Shown here: positions 60,179 to 64,000 of the stretch, in pieces
How the letters are laid out: every line of letters begins with the position of its first letter
How positions within the stretch are numbered: position 1 is the first letter of the stretch
Origin: Protula sp. h YS-2021
Lineage: Eukaryota; Annelida; Polychaeta; Sabellida; Serpulidae
NCBI GenBank assembly: GCA_949752745.1
Contig: OX457026.1
Location: 76,488,275 to 76,552,274, forward strand
DNA: 64,000 bases
Reading direction: 5' to 3'
Position numbers and translations under genes: made by a program
Notes under the pieces: model-generated
Told to the model about the DNA's origin: nothing
Database searches by the model: none
What the model saw: only the letters and a program-made list of their open reading frames with translations

Positions 60179-62603
60179 AACAGCAGCAACAGCAACAACA
60201 TTGTAAAATAAATTTGTTCCCTTATATTTCCTCAGTCTGTTTTCTCAAAATTAATGCTTTCTGTATTCAATTTCAGGTCAGAGCCGAGGTTCATATCCTT
60301 CAAGAAAGACCACAACGGCGTGGGCATCCGAATTTCCGGTGGCAACAAGACAGGAATTTTCGTGGCGGCGGTCGCACCGAGGTCTCCTGCCGACCAGCAG
60401 GGACTACACGAGGGCGACCTCATCCTTAAGGTAAGTTCTCGTGTGTCTTCCAGCACCCTGCAAACTCCCGTGGTCATGCCAGGTTGTTTAAGCTCCTGGA
60501 TGTCATGCCGGTCCCTGCAAGCTCTCGTGTGTGAATCATGTGGGATCTTGAGTTCCCAGAGATCATGCCGAGTGATGTACGCTAGGTCGTCTTAGCTCTC
60601 GGGCTGAGGCCAGGTTGTGTAACCTGTCGGGTCGAGGCCGGGGGTGTAAGCTGTGGGGTTGAGGCCGGACTGTAAGCTGTGGGTTGAGGGCGGGCTGTAA
60701 GCTGTGGGGTTGAGGCCGGGCTGTAAGCTGTGGGGTTGAGGCCAGGGGTGTAAGCTGTCGAATTGAGGCCGGGGGTGCAAGCTGTCGGGTTAAGACCGGG
60801 GGTGTAAGCTGTAGGGTTGAGGCCGGAGGTGTAAGCTGTCGGGTTTAGGCCGGGGGTGTAAACTGTTCGGTTCAGGTTGGGTCGTGTAAGCTCTCGGGAG
60901 CCGGCCTGTCAGTTGGAGCACTCGGGGTCATGCCGGATCCAGAAGCCTCTCTATTTTGTGAGAAGACGTTTTGACTGCCATCCTTGGTATTTCAAAGAAA
61001 TGTTTAATGTATGGGAAAATCCTTGTGTGAGTGAAGAATTGTCCATCTTGCTAAGATTGTAATTTATCTGGCAGTGTTAGGTCTCTATCGTGTTGTGATG
61101 TGAAGGTCAGCGTATAAACGGCGATAACAATTAAGGGACTGTGTAAATAGACAAGGGTTATACAAATCCAAATGTTATTGTCGAGGAGGAACGGGAGCTT
61201 CCTATGTGAATGAAAACGTGCCATGCGTTGATGCCTGTCGCTGCGTGCTACGTGCAGGTGAATGACGTGGAGATGAGAGGCAAAAGTCGCGAGGACGCCG
61301 TGCTGCTGCTGCTGAGCCTCCATGAACAGGTCAACATCCTGGTGCAGTACCGCAGGGACGGTGAGTCGCTGCCCTCACCCCCCTCTCCCGCTCCTCCATC
61401 TCTGTCCCTGCCCTCACCACAGAGAAACTTGCTGAACCTCAATCGCAGGTCTACGCCCTCGTGCAGTACCGGGGGACGGTGAATCGCTTCGCCGTACATA
61501 AAGCTAGTGCAGAGGACGCCCCCGCCTCCACCTGGGCTCTGACCTAACCCTCTCTCAAAGCTCCACCACCCCCCCCCCCCCCAACCCCCTGCATCTTGAC
61601 GCGATCACTAGCAAATCTAGTGCTCAATGAATCGCTTGCTCTCACTTCGTTATCTAACCTACAAGCAGTGCTGTTTTTCATCAAAAAAGTTAAATGATAT
61701 TGTTGATTTATAAAGTTTTAGTTATGTAAACTGGTAATTTTACCCAACAAGCACAAAACGTTTATATACGGCCTTTCAGAGTACGAGAAGCTGATGGCGT
61801 CTGGCGGCACGGGCGACTCGTTCTACATCAAGAGCCACTTCGCGTACGAGCAGACGGAGCACGGCGAGATGGGCTTCCGTCACGGCGACATCTTCCACGT
61901 CTCCGACACCCTCTACGGAGGTGTGGTCGGTTCGTACTTCGCCGCCAAGATCGGCCGCAACAATGTGGAGGCGCAGAAGGGTATTATACCCAACACCAAC
62001 AGGTTAGGGGGCGTTCTGTCATTGTGGAGAGTGCTGGGCACGATGCTGTACCTGCGCAGCTGCACAGGGTGTAGATTATTAGTTTGATGCCAATGGCATT
62101 AAGGGCTGCTTTTTGCAGGGAGGGCTTTACTGGCATAGCCCCCCTCCACCCCCTTCACTTTCTCTCATACGGAGCAGGGAATTTCGTCTATTCTTTTCAT
62201 CAGTAGTCTTTCATTTTTCTAATTATGTGCAATCAGTGTGTGAGGCTTCGAAAAAAAAAAAAAAAAGAAACTAAATAATAATAATTAATAAATAAAAAAA
62301 ATAATAAATGAATAAATAAAATAAATAAATACATAAAAGAAAATTTTTAGAAATGTCAAATATTCCGCGTGAAAGTTCGTTTTCGGTGAAATGTTTTTGA
62401 ACCGTTCGAGCGTCTAAAAATAAAGTGAGTTACGTTGCCATCACTTTGTCATAGGGCGGAGCAACTGGCAATGAACTCGTCCAATCAAAGCGATAAGGAG
62501 AACACGGCCACGCCCCGCTCCTTCCGGGGAGGGAGCTTCTTCAAGAAGAAGGCGCGCCGGGCTAAGTCACTCAATAAAGACCACTGGGAGGACGTCGTTT
62601 TCG
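46701..62603 (+). CDS. TJP/ZO: ZO/tight-junction MAGUK scaffold, 5' part (13 exons)
   Basis: Thirteen exons join without a phase conflict: 46701-46868, 53123-53170, 53357-53481, 53796-53898, 54597-54684, 54880-54983, 55725-55866, 56390-56632, 59809-59923, 60277-60430, 61258-61360, 61780-62002 and 62455-62603. They encode 588 residues plus one base. PDZ1 (about 60-150) opens [11 protein letters not shown] and has the ligand loop [14 protein letters not shown]2 is at about 163-250, PDZ3 at about 380-463 (VGIRISGGN), SH3 at about 474-540 ([25 protein letters not shown]). This is the ZO order; ZO proteins link claudins and other junction membrane proteins to actin at cell contacts. The PDZ2-PDZ3 linker (~130 residues) is proline-rich. 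The last exon ends in a basic segment before the guanylate-kinase-like domain, which lies beyond the window with the tail. Exons look GC-rich against AT-rich introns. Confidence 0.93.
46869..53122 (+). other. ZO intron 1 (6.25 kb)
   Basis: Contains C/A runs (47040-47065), GT and T runs (50042-50080), A-rich tracts (50670-50730 and 50920-50957) and an eroded minisatellite (49245-50190). The frames of 60-140 codons within it show no conserved domain. Confidence 0.7.
49245..50190. repeat. eroded minisatellite with GTTGACGCAAGGTT / TGCATGGAATGTTGAC units
   Basis: GTTGACGCAAGG, GTGCTGT(A/G)(T/C)(G/A)(C/T)A and TGGAATG(T/A)T(G/A) recur in the same order near 49262, 49320, 49425, 49615, 49775, 49830 and 50140, at irregular spacing. 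Confidence 0.5.
53123..53170 (+). CDS. TJP/ZO: ZO exon 2, start of PDZ1
   Basis: 16 codons, phase 0 both sides: [16 protein letters not shown]. Matches the first strand of ZO PDZ1. Confidence 0.9.
53357..53481 (+). CDS. TJP/ZO: ZO exon 3, PDZ1 core
   Basis: [20 protein letters not shown] through [18 protein letters not shown] is the carboxylate-binding loop. Donor GTGAGT, phase 2. Confidence 0.95.
53796..53898 (+). CDS. TJP/ZO: ZO exon 4, end of PDZ1
   Basis: Acceptor TTACCTTTCAG, then [20 protein letters not shown] to SGEAVHL, phase 0, donor GTGAGT. Eroded copies of this exon's end follow in the intron. Confidence 0.95.
53887..54325 (+). repeat. tandem eroded copies of exon 4 end plus donor
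   Basis: GCCGTGCATCTAGTGAGTAAC at the true donor (53887) recurs exactly at 53969, then as GCCGTGCCTCCAGTAACACC (54061), GCCGTGCATAGCTAGTATCA (54161) and CCCTATGCATTTAGTGAATA (about 54299). Each is preceded by GAGAGCGRCR where not truncated and followed by C-rich, ACACAC-containing sequence. Spacing grows from 82 to about 137 bp. Confidence 0.85.
54442..54470. repeat. poly-G tract
   Basis: A G run of more than 20 with few interruptions, in ZO intron 4. Confidence 0.9.
54597..54684 (+). CDS. TJP/ZO: ZO exon 5, PDZ1-PDZ2 junction
   Basis: [18 protein letters not shown] then [11 protein letters not shown]. The second part is the first strand of PDZ2. Acceptor TTTGACAG, donor GTGAGC, phase 1. 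Confidence 0.9.
54880..54983 (+). CDS. TJP/ZO: ZO exon 6, PDZ2 core
   Basis: [20 protein letters not shown] to LKEGDTILK. The ligand loop reads DFGIVLG, a weak GLGF as in other ZO PDZ2 domains. In vertebrates this domain dimerises by strand swapping. Confidence 0.93.
55250..55370. repeat. GAAA-rich purine tract
   Basis: GAAAGAAAGAAGGACGAAAAG-like sequence in ZO intron 6. Confidence 0.85.
55725..55866 (+). CDS. TJP/ZO: ZO exon 7, end of PDZ2
   Basis: [20 protein letters not shown] and [12 protein letters not shown] close PDZ2; the rest ([15 protein letters not shown]) begins the linker. Donor GTTAGT, phase 1. Confidence 0.92.
56390..56632 (+). CDS. TJP/ZO: ZO exon 8, proline-rich linker
   Basis: 81 codons, strongly GC-rich: [54 protein letters not shown]. 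Several SP/TP sites and a PPRPPLP stretch that could bind SH3 domains. Donor GTATCG. Confidence 0.88.
56633..59808 (+). other. ZO intron 8 (3.2 kb)
   Basis: Contains a G run at 58230-58246 after a TCCGTCTGT motif, and the ~185 bp tandem array at 58910-59640. No further exon is recognised. Confidence 0.7.
58910..59640. repeat. ~185 bp tandem array in ZO intron 8
   Basis: GTACCTTGTGGAGTCCACTT with variants occurs near 58967, 59129, 59331 and 59502. Between them TGCAACGTCAAG, CAGTTTGATCGATCAAAAAT and ACAGCCCTCTGAAAATGGGC repeat in order. The array opens with CCCCCGTGAAACGGAGGG, close to a hairpin, and closes with TTTCACGGGGGATCCTGC. Confidence 0.88.
59809..59923 (+). CDS. TJP/ZO: ZO exon 9, linker before PDZ3
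   Basis: [20 protein letters not shown] and [19 protein letters not shown]. Histidine- and charge-rich linker; donor GTAGGT, phase 2. Confidence 0.85.
60089..60179. repeat. AAT microsatellite in ZO intron 9
   Basis: (AAT)n of about 90 bp, directly followed by ACAACAGCAGCAAC. Confidence 0.95.
60277..60430 (+). CDS. TJP/ZO: ZO exon 10, PDZ3 first part
   Basis: [20 protein letters not shown], then [20 protein letters not shown], to [16 protein letters not shown] is the PDZ3 ligand loop and is nearly that of vertebrate ZO-1. Donor GTAAGT, phase 0. Confidence 0.95.
60603..60893. repeat. ~28-33 bp minisatellite in ZO intron 10
   Basis: About ten units of GTAAGCTGTGGGGTTGAGGC with CGGG(G)(G)T. 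Each unit contains GTAAGCTGT, a donor-like GTAAG, repeated in an intron. Confidence 0.92.
61258..61360 (+). CDS. TJP/ZO: ZO exon 11, PDZ3 second part
   Basis: [20 protein letters not shown] and [14 protein letters not shown]. The SRE(D/E)AVL.LL helix is characteristic of ZO PDZ3. Donor GTGAGT, phase 1. Confidence 0.95.
61450..61492 (+). repeat. eroded copy of exon 11 end plus donor
   Basis: TACGCCCTCGTGCAGTACCG and GGGGACGGTGAATCGCT resemble the exon 11 end ATCCTGGTGCAGTACCG and CAGGGACGGTGAGTCGCT, 105 bp downstream of it. Confidence 0.8.
61780..62002 (+). CDS. TJP/ZO: ZO exon 12, SH3 domain
   Basis: [69 protein letters not shown]. In ZO proteins this SH3 packs against the GUK domain. The SH3 ALYDY motif is replaced by HFAYE, as in other ZO proteins. 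Donor GTTAGG, phase 2. Confidence 0.95.
62235..62345. repeat. A-rich AAAT/AATA tract
   Basis: A16 followed by AATAATAATTAATAAAT-like sequence in ZO intron 12. Confidence 0.9.
62455..62603 (+). CDS. TJP/ZO: ZO exon 13, basic linker before GUK
   Basis: [56 protein letters not shown] closes the SH3 unit. The KKKARRAK stretch followed by SL-x-K-x-HWEDVVF resembles the segment before the GUK domain in arthropod ZO. Donor GTAAAG, phase 1; the next exon is outside the window. Confidence 0.9.
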
Positions 62604-64000
62604 GTAAAGGAAATTATTCCCGATAACACGTAGATTAGAAAAATATCTATCTAGATTTTAATGTTAATCGTAGGATGGTAAGAAGTAGCTAACTGTGGTT
62701 TTAAACTATGTACACTGTATCAGGTTTTATAGGATCCGTCCCAGCTTTCGAGCAGTCTTACTACTGTTTCAGTTTGGTTTTTAATGATAAAATTATGGTG
62801 ATTAGTCTGGTACTGTTACCTTCATAATTTCAGTGTAACCAGTCTTTTAACAAATATATTACCCGACATCAAAAGAATTACTGTTTTGTCTAAGGCTATG
62901 AAGGTACCTGTGCTCTTTTGCGCTGGAGAAGAGTTTGGCTCGTTCTTCATGTTCTGTTTTAATATAGCCGAGTACAAAAAGAATCTAACATTTCGTAGGT
63001 TTTCCTTACGTCTCAAATCTTTGGATTTTTCTTTTCAACTTAAACAATGGCTTAGTTCTTGTTTCAGTGAAAAAAGCACTTTATTCCACGCTATAGTTTT
63101 TAACTAAGGTGTCGATAACGTTAGATATTTATTCTTAAATTATGTAAAACTTTAAATTTGACAGCTCTTGAATCTGAGGGTAAGAGACAAGAGTGTTCAA
63201 GCTCATTTAATCACTAACCAAAATTGCTTATTAATGATATTTATATAAGGCATTAATATTTCTTTAAAACATGCATTAGCTAGGGCTATTTAGGGCTGAA
63301 ACCACATGCTTTATCATTTTTGCCTAACTAATTATTTTTGTGAGAAAACTACTTCCAGTTTTTTGGGTAAAAATATAATTAGTTTAAGAAAGCTGGTTGG
63401 CGGTGTAAATATTAAGTTTCGTTCAGTGCAGTCCTGTCAAATGCTGTGTTTTGTGTTTTCCATGCACCGCTAAAGTGGCGAAGCCATTTGAATTTTGACA
63501 GCACGCCTATGTGATAGAAACGCAACAGTCAACCCCCCCCCCCCCTCCCAACCCCTCTCTCCACATACGCCGAAACCATGCCGCAATGAAACCATTTAGT
63601 TTCTTTGCCTTGCTTTATTGACAAGGGACACGTTCTTATCTCGTCTCTGCGTCCCTCCGTCTTTATGCCGATTGTGGAGGCGATTATCCTTCTGAGTTGT
63701 TGTGTCGGAGATTTCGAGGAAATGTACAGCTGACCCCCTCAGAAACAGAGACCTGTTGTGGCGCCAGTTTGGAAATAACCATGACAATTGAAAATTCAAT
63801 TTCACAGCAAATGCACCTGTGTATGGATTACCATCTGTATTGGGGGAGGGGGGGGGGGGGAGGTTCAAATGTGGAAAAAGTACGAGGTGTACGTATATTA
63901 TTGCGTTTGTTTGAGCACCACTGGTCTAGTTGCTTTGTTAGAGCAGTAATCACGTGGAGTATACTCCTCAGTTTGGCTTTAGTAATTCACACAAATAAAT
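62604..64000 (+). other. ZO intron 13, continues past the window
   Basis: AT-rich, with a C run (63533-63545) and a G run (63842-63861). The open frames here show no exon of the GUK domain; the expected downstream motif (like PAYERVV) is absent. Confidence 0.75.

Noticed and set aside
59928..60429. Poly-Asn and poly-Ile open frames
   Set aside because: Translations of the AAT microsatellite in ZO intron 9; the only coding part is exon 10 in its own frame.
1..64000. CRISPR array, tRNA or rRNA genes, bacterial operons
   Set aside because: No array with regular spacers, no cloverleaf or rRNA sequence that I could recognise, and the gene structure is eukaryotic; the tandem repeats seen have no unique spacers.

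Overview
This is a window of eukaryotic genomic DNA: AT-rich, intron-rich, and crowded with microsatellites and decayed transposable elements. The two recognisable host genes are animal genes with GT-AG introns. The repeat content (CR1/L2-like LINE pieces, FLYWCH-type MULE transposase remnants, long fold-back elements, CRE-rich repeats) is what I would expect of a marine lophotrochozoan, most likely a mollusc. That taxonomic call is an inference and cannot be proved from the sequence alone.

Layout. 1-18.3 kb is a graveyard of mobile elements with no host gene that I can support. It holds three fragments of FLYWCH/MULE-type DNA transposons (two with their terminal inverted repeats still visible), two related minus-strand degenerate elements (about 5.9-8.0 and 14.6-17.7 kb), and copies of a ~510 bp fold-back MITE, some nested inside other elements. 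20.45-25.21 kb holds a complete four-exon plus-strand gene for a 208-residue ankyrin-repeat protein resembling vertebrate ANKRD66; its third intron is packed with MITE copies. 25.3-46 kb is intergenic. It contains a ~138 bp tandem array rich in TGACCTTGA/TCAAGGTCA palindromes, a minus-strand LINE whose reverse-transcriptase active site is deleted, a 1.1 kb element with ~300 bp inverted arms, three copies of a hairpin-headed repeat, a plus-strand LINE tail, and one small exon-like block.

46.7-62.6 kb carries the 5' part of the main gene: thirteen exons of a ZO/tight-junction protein (TJP1-TJP2, Drosophila polychaetoid). They encode 588 residues covering a novel-looking N-terminus, PDZ1, PDZ2, a proline-rich linker, PDZ3, SH3 and the basic segment before the guanylate-kinase-like domain. 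All splice phases agree. The gene runs off the right edge, so the GUK domain and C-terminal tail are not seen. A possible alternative first exon (12 codons) lies 6.8 kb upstream at 39910-39945 and splices in phase to exon 2.

The two host genes are not obviously functionally connected: one is a MAGUK scaffold of cell-cell junctions, the other a small ankyrin protein of unknown role. I found no operon-like system, CRISPR array or candidate defence system. The most unusual signals are the decayed copies of exon-end plus splice-donor sequence lying in two ZO introns, the nuclear-receptor-like palindrome array, and the candidate alternative ZO promoter/first exon.
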